64,000 nt of DNA from positions 32,401 through 96,400 of the forward strand of contig JAFGTA010000101.1 of NCBI GenBank assembly GCA_016934355.1. Reading direction: 5' to 3'. The position numbers and the translations under genes were made by a program. Below the pieces are notes generated by a model. It was given only the letters and a program-made list of their open reading frames with translations. It did no database searches and had not been told where the DNA came from. Positions 8,765 through 17,159 of the stretch are shown in pieces. Position 1 is the stretch's first letter; each line of letters opens with the position of its first letter. This DNA comes from Candidatus Bathyarchaeota archaeon (GTDB lineage: Archaea; Thermoproteota; Bathyarchaeia; TCS64).

Positions 8765-10042
8765 ATGGAGTCACTGCGGGAGATATTCAGCTTCATGAAG
8801 GGCAACGTCCTCGTGATGACTGCCTGCGAATGCGTCTGGAGGTCCACCATCGACATCATATGGCCGTTCCTCCCCCTCTACGTGCTCAGCCTCGGAGGCA
8901 GCTACGAGACCATAGGCGTCATCACAGCCATAGGGAACCTGGCGAGCCTCATACTTTACCCCCTGGGAGGATACATCGCGGACTACCAGGGCAGGATCAA
9001 GCTGATAGGCTACATGACCTTCGCCTACGGCGCGGCGTTCCTGGTCAACGCTTTCACCGACACTTGGCAGTGGCTCGCCGTGGGCATGTTCCTGCAGAGC
9101 CTCGTGACGTTTTACTTCCCCGCGAGGCAGGCACTCATAGCCGACAGCATACCGCCCAAGAAGAGGGGCATCGGCTTCGCGGCAACGGTGGCTATTCCGA
9201 GTGCCTTCGGCATCGCGGCGCCTGTGCTTGGTGGCTGGCTCATCGAGACCTACGGCATCGGCAGGGCGATGAAGGGTCTCTACTTCAGCGGCTTCTGGAT
9301 AGCCTCAGCCATTGCGCTCTTCAGGCTCAGGTACCTCAGGGAGACAGTCGAGAACCCACGGAAGCTTGAGCTCAGCGTGTCGAGGATACCGGGGCTCATC
9401 GCGGAGTCGTATCGAAGCGTCTTCGACGTTCTAGGCGATATACCGCGGAGGCTCTACACACTGTCCTTTCTTGTGTCCATCAGCGTCTTCTTCGCCAGCC
9501 TAACAAGCTCTTTCTGGGTGGTAAGGGCCACCGAGATTATAGGGCTCAGCATACAGCAGTGGGGCACCGTGATGCTGGTATCGGGGCTCGTGAGCGTCGT
9601 CCTCGGCATACCCGCGGGCATCGTCGTGGACAGGCTCAGCAAGAAGTGGATAGCGGGGCTGTGCCTTATACTCGGCTCCGCCCAGTGCATCCTCTTCCTG
9701 CAGTGCCAGACATACCTCCACGTCGTCGCCCTCGCCGCGTTCACGACCCTCACCAACGCCTTCATGAACCCGTCGTTCCAGAGCCTCTTCGCAGACATGA
9801 CTCCCCGCGAAAAGAGAGGCAGGGTACTCGCCTCCATCGGCGGAGGCGGCGTCTGGCTGATGAAAGGCGCCTACGGGAGCGGAATCCTCGGCAGGACCAT
9901 GCAGACCGTCGGCTCCTTCCTCAGCGGCTACCTCTACAACTATAACAGCTCATATCCATGGATATTACTGTCCGCTGCCCTGCTAGTCTTGGGCGTCCTG
10001 TTCATCGCCTTGGTTGAGGAGCCCAAGGTCGCCGAGATATAG
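8765..10042 (+). CDS. Major facilitator superfamily permease
   Basis: Secondary transporter with about 12 membrane spans; substrate unknown. The product is about 425 residues. MFS signatures are visible in the loop after TM2 (GGYIADYQGRIKL, matching the G-x-x-x-D-R/K-x-G-R-R/K consensus) and in the equivalent second-half loop (GIVVDRLSKKWIAG). I prefer the ATG at 8765, preceded by GGTGGA, over the GTG at 8756. A TATA-like ACTTTATAG lies at 8717-8725. It resembles the permeases at 47.3-48.5 and 51.5-52.7 kb in length and loop pattern, so the three are probably paralogues. Confidence 0.88.
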   Translation: MESLREIFSFMKGNVLVMTACECVWRSTIDIIWPFLPLYVLSLGGSYETIGVITAIGNLASLILYPLGGYIADYQGRIKLIGYMTFAYGAAFLVNAFTDTWQWLAVGMFLQSLVTFYFPARQALIADSIPPKKRGIGFAATVAIPSAFGIAAPVLGGWLIETYGIGRAMKGLYFSGFWIASAIALFRLRYLRETVENPRKLELSVSRIPGLIAESYRSVFDVLGDIPRRLYTLSFLVSISVFFASLTSSFWVVRATEIIGLSIQQWGTVMLVSGLVSVVLGIPAGIVVDRLSKKWIAGLCLILGSAQCILFLQCQTYLHVVALAAFTTLTNAFMNPSFQSLFADMTPREKRGRVLASIGGGGVWLMKGAYGSGILGRTMQTVGSFLSGYLYNYNSSYPWILLSAALLVLGVLFIALVEEPKVAEI

Positions 10043-10182
10043 CGAATCCAATAATTTTTACGTTGTTTCAATCGAATACTAGCGTTTTAACAGAGGAAAC
10101 ATCGTAAAACCCGCTTACTCTGTATATACTGTAAAGACTATTATAGCCATTGAGCCGTTTATTAGTTCGAGTGGTGGCCCGC

Positions 10183-10353
10183 ATGAGTGCACAGATAACA
10201 GAGTACAAGTGCCCGTACTGTGAACGGAAGTCGGCCAGCCCAGGCGGAGTGCGTTTCCATGTAAAGCTGACGCACCCCGACAAGCTGGAAGAGTTCAACG
10301 CGAGGTACTACCCTGACATGGAGGCAAGGTTCAAGGCGTCCTTCTCGGAGTAG
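10183..10353 (+). CDS. C2H2-type zinc-finger mini-protein
   Basis: 56 residues. A single classical finger occupies most of the protein: CPYCERKSASPGGVRFHVKLTH gives C-x2-C-x12-H-x4-H, followed by an acidic/aromatic tail. Such one-finger proteins are widespread in archaea and are thought to bind nucleic acid; the target is unknown. The ATG is preceded by GAGTGGTGG as a ribosome-binding site; an upstream TTG/GTG extension is possible. A TATA-like CTGTATATACTG lies about 60 bases upstream. Confidence 0.75.
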   Translation: MSAQITEYKCPYCERKSASPGGVRFHVKLTHPDKLEEFNARYYPDMEARFKASFSE

Positions 10354-10456
10354 CCAAGATAAACCCCATTTTTATGGAAAACCGGCTGCACCTTCTACAT
10401 CTACGGAGACCACCCGCTGAATATTATAAAAAAAAGGTATGGAATCGGCTTACAAT

Positions 10457-10924
10457 CTACCCTGTTCCTTCTATGACGATCTGGAACGAAAAGTCCTCGA
10501 TACCTGTTATGCCGCTCGACACGTCAAGCGTTATGACTGCCTCCACCGCCTCGCCCATCGACAGCGCGTACCCTTCACGGCTCCACGAGACTGTGAGGTA
10601 GCCAGCCGCCTCAGGGGGAGCCCAGCCGTACACGGACATGCTTAAACCCATCTCCGCGTTTCCCTCGTTCTTAACGTACACCGTCTTTGTCACGGTGTCC
10701 CCCGGCTCCGGCGTCCCCCAGTCCAGCGAGGACACCTGCTGCGTGCACCCCTGATCAGAGTACACGCCTACATCCACCACCTTGATGGAGCCAGAGTTGT
10801 CCAGAGTCTTCGAGGACGTCAGCAGACCATGCACCCCCAGGCTCGCCGCCAGCGACGCGATTAAAACAGCAAAGGCAAGGGGCTTCTTTAATCCACTTTT
10901 AAGCACGCCCGCTATCTCTGTCAC
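10457..10924 (-). CDS. Membrane-anchored surface protein, TasA/camelysin-like topology (paralogue 1)
   Basis: About 155 residues from the GTG at 10924. It has an N-terminal hydrophobic helix (KPLAFAVLIASLAASLGVHG), then a beta-rich domain with VGVYSD, SLDWGTPEPGDTV, VYVKNEGNAEMGLSM and a final DFSFQIVIEGTG. It is clearly paralogous to the gene at 11033-11497 across the whole length. The layout (signal-like helix, PGD motif, N-G-N beta strands) recalls TasA/camelysin-type fibre subunits, but that is a shape-level comparison only. An upstream A/T block (ATTTAGTTTTC) suits a leaderless start here; the frame is open to 10978. Confidence 0.7.
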   Translation of the reverse strand: MTEIAGVLKSGLKKPLAFAVLIASLAASLGVHGLLTSSKTLDNSGSIKVVDVGVYSDQGCTQQVSSLDWGTPEPGDTVTKTVYVKNEGNAEMGLSMSVYGWAPPEAAGYLTVSWSREGYALSMGEAVEAVITLDVSSGITGIEDFSFQIVIEGTG

Positions 10925-11032
10925 CCATCTGCGATAGATTCGGTGAAAACTAAATTGATGCTGTCCCCCGGTGATCACTGGACCCGGTGAAAGACCAAAG
11001 AGGTCTCAGGCTGATCAATGAGCGGTTGAAGG

Positions 11033-11497
11033 TTAACCAGTTCCCTCGACTACGATCTGGAACGAGAAGTCGTTCACACCGGTGATGCCGCTAGAGACCT
11101 CCAACGTGACGGTGGCTCCAACCACCTCATCCTCAGATAGAACCGTGCTCTCCTGGTCCCACGAGACCGTGAGGTAGGCATCCACACCCGAAGGAACCCA
11201 GGTGTTAGCTGACATGCTTAAGGTCATCTCCGCGTTGCCCTCGTTTTTAACGTATATCGTCCTTATCACTGTGTCCCCCGGATCTGGTGTGCCCCAGTCC
11301 AGTGACGATATAGGCGTCGTACACGCCAGATCAGAGTAAACCCCGACATTTATCCCCATAATAGAGCCAGAGCTGCTGAGGGTCTTCGAGGCAGTCAACA
11401 CTCCGAAGACTCCCATCCCCATGCCCGCGAAAAGCGAGGCGATGATCACTCCAAAAGTCAGTATCTTTTTTGATTCTCCCCTTATCATGCTGGTCAT
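11033..11497 (-). CDS. Membrane-anchored surface protein, TasA/camelysin-like topology (paralogue 2)
   Basis: 154 residues starting at ATG. A short basic N-terminus (IRGESKK) precedes a hydrophobic helix (ILTFGVIIASLFAGMGMGVF) and then the same extracellular beta domain as its neighbour: VGVYSDLACTTPISSLDWG, PGDTVIRTIYVKNEGNAEM, then FSFQIVVEGTG at the end. The two copies share most positions from VGVYSD onward, so this is a tandem duplication. A 16-base element with a TATA-like CTTTTA, shared with the promoter of the 11614-11916 gene, lies 37-52 bases upstream. The likely role is an exported structural subunit at the cell surface. Confidence 0.72.
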   Translation of the reverse strand: MTSMIRGESKKILTFGVIIASLFAGMGMGVFGVLTASKTLSSSGSIMGINVGVYSDLACTTPISSLDWGTPDPGDTVIRTIYVKNEGNAEMTLSMSANTWVPSGVDAYLTVSWDQESTVLSEDEVVGATVTLEVSSGITGVNDFSFQIVVEGTG

Positions 11498-11533
11498 TCC
11501 CGTCCCCCAGTCACCGATAGTACGGGCAATCGC

Positions 11534-11549
11534 TAAAAGCGATTATGGA
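11534..11549 (-). promoter_or_regulatory. Shared promoter element, copy 1
   Basis: On the minus strand this reads TCCATAATCGCTTTTA. The identical 16 bases occur at 11978-11993. Copy 1 is 37-52 bases upstream of the paralogue-2 surface protein start. The CTTTTA end has archaeal TATA character and CGATTA/AATCG may act as BRE or operator sequence. Two exact copies upstream of two neighbouring membrane-protein genes suggest a common factor. Confidence 0.5.
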
Positions 11550-11613
11550 TAACGGTTCGTGGCGCATCGTTTTTTTTAGCTAATAACAAATTTTTTTTAG
11601 TTTTAGTGTATTT

Positions 11614-11916
11614 CTAGGGCGCTTTTTGTGTTAGTTTCCTTTGATTTTGATGGTATTTCCACAAATATATGGAAAAACCCAAGTTCGCCACAGATGTTAT
11701 TAATCCTCCTATGTAAAGTAGGCGCGCCATCCCAGTGTTGTCCGAGTTAGCCCTGAAGAAGGACTGGATGCCACTCACGAGGGCCTGTACATAGTCGCCA
11801 GAGAACAGCGTGCCCGCTAGATATACTATGACTACGCTTGCGATCAACGCGTGGAGGGTCATCTTCTCCTTCAAGTCACGCCGCCTTCGGAGAGGGCGGA
11901 GGCTCCGGGAAAGCAT
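11614..11916 (-). CDS. Small two-helix membrane protein
   Basis: 100 residues. An arginine-rich cytoplasmic N-terminus (RSLRPLRRRRDLKEK) is followed by a hydrophobic span (LHALIASVVIVYLAGTLF), a polar loop of about 25 residues, and a second span (LLYIGGLITSVANLGFSIYL) with a basic tail. I do not recognise a family. It is transcribed in the same direction as the two TasA-like surface genes and shares with one of them a 16-base upstream element, so it may belong to the same surface-structure module. Confidence 0.6.
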   Translation of the reverse strand: MLSRSLRPLRRRRDLKEKMTLHALIASVVIVYLAGTLFSGDYVQALVSGIQSFFRANSDNTGMARLLYIGGLITSVANLGFSIYLWKYHQNQRKLTQKAP

Positions 11917-11977
11917 GATCTATGGTCGATGGTTTGCTGTAAGCTGAGTCCCCGTTTTCCGGGTACCTGCCTATGAT

Positions 11978-11993
11978 TAAAAGCGATTATGGA
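11978..11993 (-). promoter_or_regulatory. Shared promoter element, copy 2
   Basis: Exact second copy of the minus-strand 16-mer TCCATAATCGCTTTTA, 62-77 bases upstream of the ATG of the small two-helix membrane protein (11614-11916). Downstream bases continue ATCA, so the TATA-like core reads CTTTTAATCA. See copy 1 at 11534-11549. Confidence 0.5.
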
Positions 11994-12068
11994 CCATGGC
12001 TGGGCAATTTCTCTCGGCGTTGAAGGAGAATCTTATAAAACCTTGGCGAGTAAAGCCATGTTGATTGT

Positions 12069-12791
12069 ATGAAGATAACTGACCGCGTCTATCTCGCCGG
12101 CGGAGCCGGCTTCGGGTACTCGGCGCCGGGGGACTGCAACGTCTACCTTATCGACGGCGGTGATGAGCTCGCCCTCGTGGACACTGGCGGAGGCAACGGC
12201 GTAGAGGACATCTTGAGAAACGTGAGGGGCATGGGCTTCGACCCGGGAAAGATCAGTGTAGTGTTCAGCACACACTGCCACTTCGACCACATCGGAGGCA
12301 ACCACGCCGTGAAGGAGGCCACAGGCTGCAGAATCGTGGCCCACGAGGCGGATAAGGAGAGCATCGAGGCACGTGGTGAGCTGGCTCTCTACGATATGGC
12401 TCTAATACGTGGTCTGAGGTTCGAGGCGGAGAAGGTGGACGAGGTGTTGAATGACGGCGACACGTACCTTGTTGGCGATGTGTCTCTTGATGTGATCCAC
12501 ACCCCGGGGCACACCCCCGGCTGCATGTCTCTCCTCATGAAGGAGAACGAGAAGAGGAGCATCTTCTGCGGCGACGTTGCGGGCGCCAACGGGAGGCTCG
12601 GCTTCATCAACGGCCCGGGTTTCAACCTCGGCGACTGGAAGAGGTCCATACGTAAGCTCGTCTCACTCAGGCCTGACAGGCTGTACCCGGGGCACAACAC
12701 GTTCCTGCTAGACCAGGCTACGGATCACCTGAAGGTCTACGACCAGAAGATGAACGCTGCCTGGACGACGATAGTGACGGAAGTAGGCTAG
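12069..12791 (+). CDS. Metallo-beta-lactamase-fold hydrolase
   Basis: 240-residue zinc hydrolase of the MBL superfamily. The metal motif FSTHCHFDHIGG (HxHxDH) is near 68-77; a second ligand His is in VIHTPGHTPGCMSLL, an Asp in FCGDVAG, and a late His in LYPGHN. The glyoxalase II-like layout does not by itself fix the substrate (thioester, lactone or phosphodiester). A strong TATA box (CTTATAAAACC at 12031-12041) places transcription start close to the ATG, i.e. nearly leaderless. The stop is three bases before the nucS start, so the two form an operon. Confidence 0.87.
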   Translation: MKITDRVYLAGGAGFGYSAPGDCNVYLIDGGDELALVDTGGGNGVEDILRNVRGMGFDPGKISVVFSTHCHFDHIGGNHAVKEATGCRIVAHEADKESIEARGELALYDMALIRGLRFEAEKVDEVLNDGDTYLVGDVSLDVIHTPGHTPGCMSLLMKENEKRSIFCGDVAGANGRLGFINGPGFNLGDWKRSIRKLVSLRPDRLYPGHNTFLLDQATDHLKVYDQKMNAAWTTIVTEVG

Positions 12792-12794
12792 GCA

Positions 12795-13574
12795 GTGGAG
12801 CAACCCAGCAGGCAGACGGTTCTAGAGAACCCCTCGCTTAAGGACGCCGCGCAGGCCGTGAAGGCGGGTGTGGCGAGGCACCGGACGGTAATCATCGCTG
12901 GGATGTGCAGCGTCGAGTACGAGGGCAGAGCCAGCTCGAAGCTTGAGCCCGGTGAACGGGTGGTGATGTTCAAGCCTGACGGCTCGGCTCTGGTTCACCG
13001 GCCGAAGGACTATTCGCCTGTGAACTGGCAGCCCTCGGGCTCTCTCTTCAGGACGAGGCTCGACGAGAAGGGCCTCGTGGTCAGAGTCTACAGGCGGAAG
13101 GAGCACGAGACCATGGAGATCGTATTCACGGAGCTGACGCTCGTCGCTGTGCTGGACCTCGTCGACGCGGGTGAGTTCAGCCTCTACGCTTCCGAGAGCG
13201 ACATGCAGGAGGCCATCCTGTTCAAGCCGGAGATTCTTGAGGAGGGGTTCAGGCCGATAACAAAGGAGATGCCTGTGGACCCGGGCTTCATCGACATCAT
13301 CGGCGTGGATACGGAGAACAACCTCACTGTGGTGGAGATTAAGCGGGTGAAGGCGTCCAAGGACGCCGTGAACCAGCTTAAGAAGTACATGGACGTCATC
13401 GACCTCGACGAGGGGCGGCCCGTGAGAGCCATCCTCGTTGCACCGGATCTGGCGAAAGGGGCAGAGAAGCTGCTCAAGGAGTACGGCTACGAGTTCAAGC
13501 AGTTATCGCCTCAGCGGTGCTCAGAGGTGCTTAAAGAGAAAAAAGGCAAGCCATTAACCGCTTTCTTCGGCTAA
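12795..13574 (+). CDS. nucS: NucS/EndoMS mismatch endonuclease
   Basis: Restriction-like endonuclease that cleaves branched or mismatched DNA, working with PCNA. The 259-residue product has an N-terminal dimerisation/DNA-binding domain and a C-terminal PD-(D/E)xK core: EEGFRPITKE at 149-158, GFIDIIGVD with Asp167, and VVEIKR with Glu181 and Lys183. The C-terminus GKPLTAFFG resembles a PCNA-interacting (PIP) motif. The start is GTG, three bases after the metallo-hydrolase stop. The length and motifs match archaeal NucS closely. Confidence 0.94.
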   Translation: MEQPSRQTVLENPSLKDAAQAVKAGVARHRTVIIAGMCSVEYEGRASSKLEPGERVVMFKPDGSALVHRPKDYSPVNWQPSGSLFRTRLDEKGLVVRVYRRKEHETMEIVFTELTLVAVLDLVDAGEFSLYASESDMQEAILFKPEILEEGFRPITKEMPVDPGFIDIIGVDTENNLTVVEIKRVKASKDAVNQLKKYMDVIDLDEGRPVRAILVAPDLAKGAEKLLKEYGYEFKQLSPQRCSEVLKEKKGKPLTAFFG

Positions 13575-13602
13575 ATTTCATAAAAAGAAGGGGATAAATC
13601 CC

Positions 13603-14796
13603 CTAGATGATGTCCAGATCCTTACCTATTGTCTCGATCTTACCGATGACCGAGTCAAGCTGCTCCCTCGTGAGCTTGGCGTGCATCTGAACCCTTATCC
13701 TCGAAAGGTCGCGGGCGACCATCGGGAACACTATAGGGACGACGAAGACCCCAGCCTCGTAGAGCCTGTCCGACAGCGCCTTGGCCTTGTGGCTCTCGCC
13801 GACGATTATCGGTATGATGGGCGTCTGACTGTTCCCAGTGTTGAAGCCTAGGTCCTGCACCGCCTTCTTGAAGTAGTTGGTGTTCTTCCAGAGGTTCTTC
13901 ACGTGCTGGGGCTCGTTCTCCAGTACGTCGATGGCGGCGATGGTGGCTGCCACGACGGCGGGCGGGTGGCTGCTGCTGAGAAGCCATGTCCGGCTCTTGT
14001 TCCAGGCGAACTTGGCCAGCGCGTCGCTGCCCGAGATATGGCCGCCGATGGTGCCGTAAGCCTTGCTGAATGTGCCCATCTCGACGTGCACCTCCTTGTG
14101 GGTGAGCCCGAAGTGGCTGACGATACCTCTACCGCCTTTCCCCAGTACACCCTCGCCGTGAGCATCATCGACGTAGATCATTGCACCGTGCTCGGCGCCG
14201 ATCCTCGCAACCTCGTCCAGAGGCGCCATGTCGCCGTCCATGCTGAAGACGCCGTCTGTGATGATCAGAATCCTGCGGTAGCTTGGGCTATGCTTCTCGG
14301 CCTCGTCGAGGACCTCCGCTAGGTGAGCCGTGTCGTTGTGCCTGTAGACGGCGCGTTCGGCCCTGGAGAGCCTGACTCCGTCTATTATGCTGCCGTGGTT
14401 GAGCTCGTCGCTGACTATGATGTCCTCCTTACCAACTAGCTGGGGTATCAGACCGCTGTTCGCCATGAACCCCGTGGGGTAGGTGAGTGACGCTTCGGCG
14501 TCCTTGAACTTGGCGAGGCGTCGCTCCAGCTCCATGTGGATGTCCATGGTTCCTGAGATTGCTCTCACGGCGCCTGAGCCTACGCCGTACTTCTCGACTG
14601 CGTCGATGGCGGCCTTCTTTAATTTGGGGTGAGTCGCAAGCCCCAGGTAGTTGTTCGCGCATAGGATTAGCACCTCGCGGCCGTCCACCATGCTAACGGG
14701 TTCGCTGGGTCCCTGCAACTCTTTGAGCCTCCAGTCGAGGGCTTTTTCGACTAGCTCGTTGTACTCTTTCTGAAGAAATCCGGTTGGGTCTCTCAT
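13603..14796 (-). CDS. kbl: Glycine C-acetyltransferase (2-amino-3-ketobutyrate CoA ligase)
   Basis: PLP enzyme splitting 2-amino-3-oxobutanoate with CoA into glycine and acetyl-CoA, the second step of threonine breakdown. The 397-residue product has the alpha-oxoamine synthase features: NNYLGLATHPKLKKAA near 49-64, YVDDAHGEGVLGKGGRG, and the PLP lysine in GTFSKAYGTIGGHISG. It starts at ATG, divergent from the SDR-type threonine dehydrogenase at 14952, so both pathway enzymes share one intergenic region that carries an 18-bp palindrome. The family also holds AONS/KAPA synthases; the tdh neighbour argues for Kbl. Confidence 0.93.
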   Translation of the reverse strand: MRDPTGFLQKEYNELVEKALDWRLKELQGPSEPVSMVDGREVLILCANNYLGLATHPKLKKAAIDAVEKYGVGSGAVRAISGTMDIHMELERRLAKFKDAEASLTYPTGFMANSGLIPQLVGKEDIIVSDELNHGSIIDGVRLSRAERAVYRHNDTAHLAEVLDEAEKHSPSYRRILIITDGVFSMDGDMAPLDEVARIGAEHGAMIYVDDAHGEGVLGKGGRGIVSHFGLTHKEVHVEMGTFSKAYGTIGGHISGSDALAKFAWNKSRTWLLSSSHPPAVVAATIAAIDVLENEPQHVKNLWKNTNYFKKAVQDLGFNTGNSQTPIIPIIVGESHKAKALSDRLYEAGVFVVPIVFPMVARDLSRIRVQMHAKLTREQLDSVIGKIETIGKDLDII

Positions 14797-14863
14797 CTTT
14801 GAACCTTCAATGAGACGAAAGGCGTTTTACGCATTAACGGTTTTCGATCACACAGGCGGTTTT

Positions 14864-14881
14864 GTCCCAGAAATCTGGGAC
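14864..14881. promoter_or_regulatory. Palindrome GTCCCAGA-AA-TCTGGGAC, copy 1 of a dispersed family
   Basis: Perfect 8-bp arms with a 2-base spacer in the kbl/tdh divergent promoter region. It lies about 30 bases upstream of the probable tdh TATA box (AAATTAAAAAC around 14911-14921) and about 68 bases upstream of the kbl start. Variants occur at 15931-15948 and 18719-18736. The symmetry suits a dimeric regulator controlling threonine catabolism. Confidence 0.5.
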
Positions 14882-14951
14882 GATGGCGGTGGCTGGGTAA
14901 GTTAACTAGAAGAAATTAAAAACTCGTGCAGCGATCCTCATTGAGTGCTCA

Positions 14952-15914
14952 ATGGGAGACATTAACCGTATACTCATAACCGGCGCCCTCGGGCAGATCG
15001 GCTCCGAGTTGACGCCAAAGCTCCGCGAGAAGTTTGGTAAGGAGAACGTCATAGCCACAGACGTCAGGGAGCCGAAGGCGCCGCAGGATGGCCCGTTCGA
15101 CAAGCTGGATGTTCTGAAGCTGGATGAGATGAAGCGGCTGGTCAAGGAGTACGACGTAGACACCGTTTACCACCTAGCGGCCATCCTTTCGGCGACTGGT
15201 GAGCAGAAGCCTGACCTAGCCTGGAGGATCAACATCGAGGGCCTGATCAACGTGCTGAACACCGCCAGGGACCTCAAGCTGACCAGGGTGTTCCACCCGA
15301 GCTCGATAGCTGCGTTCGGCCCCGAGACGCCGAGGGTGTTGACGCCTCAGGAGACCATCCTGAAGCCGAGGACCATGTACGGCGTGACGAAGGTGGCGGG
15401 TGAGCTTCTGGACAACTACTACTTCGAGAAGTTTGGAGTGGATGTGAGGGGCGCGAGGCTTCCCGGGATAATAAGCAACGTGGCGCCGCCTGGTGGAGGC
15501 ACAACAGACTACGCCGTTGAGATATTCTATGAGGCTATAAAGCAGAAGAGTTACACTTGTTTCCTCAGCGAGGACACGGTTCTACCCATGATGTACATGC
15601 CTGACTGTCTTAAGGCGTTCATCACGTTGATGGACGCCGAGCCGTCAAGCCTTAACCACCATGGCGACTACAACTTGGCTTCCCTAAGCTTCAACCCGAG
15701 GGAGCTGGCGGCAGAGATCAGGAGGCACATCCCCGAGTTCACGGTTAAGTACAAGCCCGACTACAGGCAGGCGATAGCCGACTCGTGGCCTAAGAGCATC
15801 GACGACTCGGCTTCGAGGGAGGAATGGGGCTGGCGGCCCGACTACGACCTTCCAATGATGGTTGAGGACATGCTGAGGGTCCTCGGGGAGAGGCATGAGA
15901 GGGGCGATCTCTAG
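14952..15914 (+). CDS. tdh: L-threonine 3-dehydrogenase, SDR/epimerase type
   Basis: Oxidises L-threonine to 2-amino-3-oxobutanoate with NAD. The 320-residue product is an extended short-chain dehydrogenase related to UDP-galactose 4-epimerase: Rossmann motif ITGALGQIGSEL near the N-terminus, DVREP at the end of beta2, YHLAAILSATGE, and the catalytic YGVTKVAGE (YxxxK). It is not the zinc-type Tdh. The pattern matches SDR-type threonine dehydrogenases known from Thermoplasma and some bacteria. The divergent kbl gene supplies the next step, giving glycine plus acetyl-CoA. Confidence 0.9.
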   Translation: MGDINRILITGALGQIGSELTPKLREKFGKENVIATDVREPKAPQDGPFDKLDVLKLDEMKRLVKEYDVDTVYHLAAILSATGEQKPDLAWRINIEGLINVLNTARDLKLTRVFHPSSIAAFGPETPRVLTPQETILKPRTMYGVTKVAGELLDNYYFEKFGVDVRGARLPGIISNVAPPGGGTTDYAVEIFYEAIKQKSYTCFLSEDTVLPMMYMPDCLKAFITLMDAEPSSLNHHGDYNLASLSFNPRELAAEIRRHIPEFTVKYKPDYRQAIADSWPKSIDDSASREEWGWRPDYDLPMMVEDMLRVLGERHERGDL

Positions 15915-15930
15915 CCCCTTAAGCATCTTA

Positions 15931-15948
15931 GTCTCAGATTTCTGAGAC
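15931..15948. promoter_or_regulatory. Palindrome GTCTCAGA-TT-TCTGAGAC, copy 2 of a dispersed family
   Basis: Perfect 8-bp arms, 16 bases after the tdh stop and in the convergent gap before the hydroxyacid dehydrogenase. It differs from copy 1 by compensating changes (C to T in one arm, G to A in the other), so the symmetry is kept. At this place it could act as a hairpin at the 3' end or as a protein-binding site. Confidence 0.45.
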
Positions 15949-16084
15949 AATAACGGGGTATCCTTGGCGTGAACTCCGTTTTTTCGATTGATTTGTTTTA
16001 GCTGAAAAACGACGTAAATCTGATGTATTTTCCCGCTTGTTTCCCCTAGGGGTATTGAAGAAATATTATCTCGAAAGAAGGTGT

Positions 16085-17080
16085 TTACCCGGATAAGACG
16101 TCGGGGTTGACTAGGTTCGGCGGCTTTTCGCCCTTTAGTGCCGCGGCGCAGTTCGTCGCCGCTATCACAGCCATCTTCGTCCTGGTCTCGACGCTCGCAC
16201 TGGCTGTGTGTGGCGTCACGATTATGTTGTCCAGCTCTAGCAGCGGGCTCTTCGGGTCCATGGGCTCCTTCTCGTGGACGTCGAGCGCGGCTCCAGCGAT
16301 CCAGCCCTCCTTCAGCGCCTTATACAGCGCCTTCTCGTCTATGACGGGTCCGCGGGACGTGTTGACCAGATAGGCGGTGGGCTTCATCTTCCTGAGCTGT
16401 TCCTCGCCTATCATGTGGTGGGTCTCAGGTGTCAGCGGTACGTGCATGGATATGAAGTCTGATTCCTCCAGCACCTCGTCTAGGGTCTTACACTCGATTT
16501 TGAGCTCCTTCTCCTTATCGGGATGGCGTATGCAGTCGTAGTAGGCGACGCCCATGTTGAACCCTCGTGCCCGGGGTACCATCGCCGACCCTATCCTGCC
16601 CATCCCGACTATGCCGAGGGTCTTGCCGTACACGTCGCCGCCGATGAACATCTTGGGGCCCCAGGCGTGTACCCATTCGCCGTTTCGAATATACTTGTCC
16701 GCCTCGACTATCCTCCTAGCTATGGACATCATCAAGGCGAAGGCGCAGTCTGCGGTGGTGTCTGTGAGGACGCCGGGGGTGTTCGTCACCATGATACCGC
16801 GTCTGGTGGCCTCGTCCACGTCTATGTTGTTGTAGCCTACGGCGTAGTTGCTCACGACTTTGAGGTTCTCGGCTACGTCCATTAACTCGGTGTCGATCTT
16901 GTCCGTTAGGAGAGAGATTATGCCGTCAATTACCCTTACCTTTTTGAGTAAAAGATCGCGTGGGACTGGGTTGTTTTCTCCTTCGAATACTTCCACATCT
17001 GCGACTTTGTCGATTATCGTGATGGCTTCAGGGAATAGCTGTCTTGTCACGTATACCTTGGGCTTGGCCAAAACTATCAC
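16085..17080 (-). CDS. D-isomer 2-hydroxyacid dehydrogenase, glyoxylate reductase-like
   Basis: NAD(P)-dependent reduction of a 2-oxoacid such as glyoxylate or hydroxypyruvate. From the GTG at 17080 the product is 331 residues. It has the catalytic Arg region SNYAVGYNNIDVDEATRRG, the nucleotide-binding GIVGMGRIGSAMVPRARGF, NTSRGPVIDEKAL, a Glu in DVHEKEP and the catalytic His in VTPHTASAS. The frame is open to 17152, but a minus-strand CATATTTA block near 17109-17116 suits a leaderless start near 17080. Sequence alone does not separate glyoxylate reductase from phosphoglycerate dehydrogenase. It shares its upstream region with the divergent winged-helix gene. Confidence 0.85.
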   Translation of the reverse strand: MIVLAKPKVYVTRQLFPEAITIIDKVADVEVFEGENNPVPRDLLLKKVRVIDGIISLLTDKIDTELMDVAENLKVVSNYAVGYNNIDVDEATRRGIMVTNTPGVLTDTTADCAFALMMSIARRIVEADKYIRNGEWVHAWGPKMFIGGDVYGKTLGIVGMGRIGSAMVPRARGFNMGVAYYDCIRHPDKEKELKIECKTLDEVLEESDFISMHVPLTPETHHMIGEEQLRKMKPTAYLVNTSRGPVIDEKALYKALKEGWIAGAALDVHEKEPMDPKSPLLELDNIIVTPHTASASVETRTKMAVIAATNCAAALKGEKPPNLVNPDVLSG

Positions 17081-17159
17081 TGTTTTACCTATTTTGTGTA
17101 GGCGGGTAAATATGGCTTTCCGAAAAACCGGGTTTTTGGCTTCTGTAAACACAAAACAT

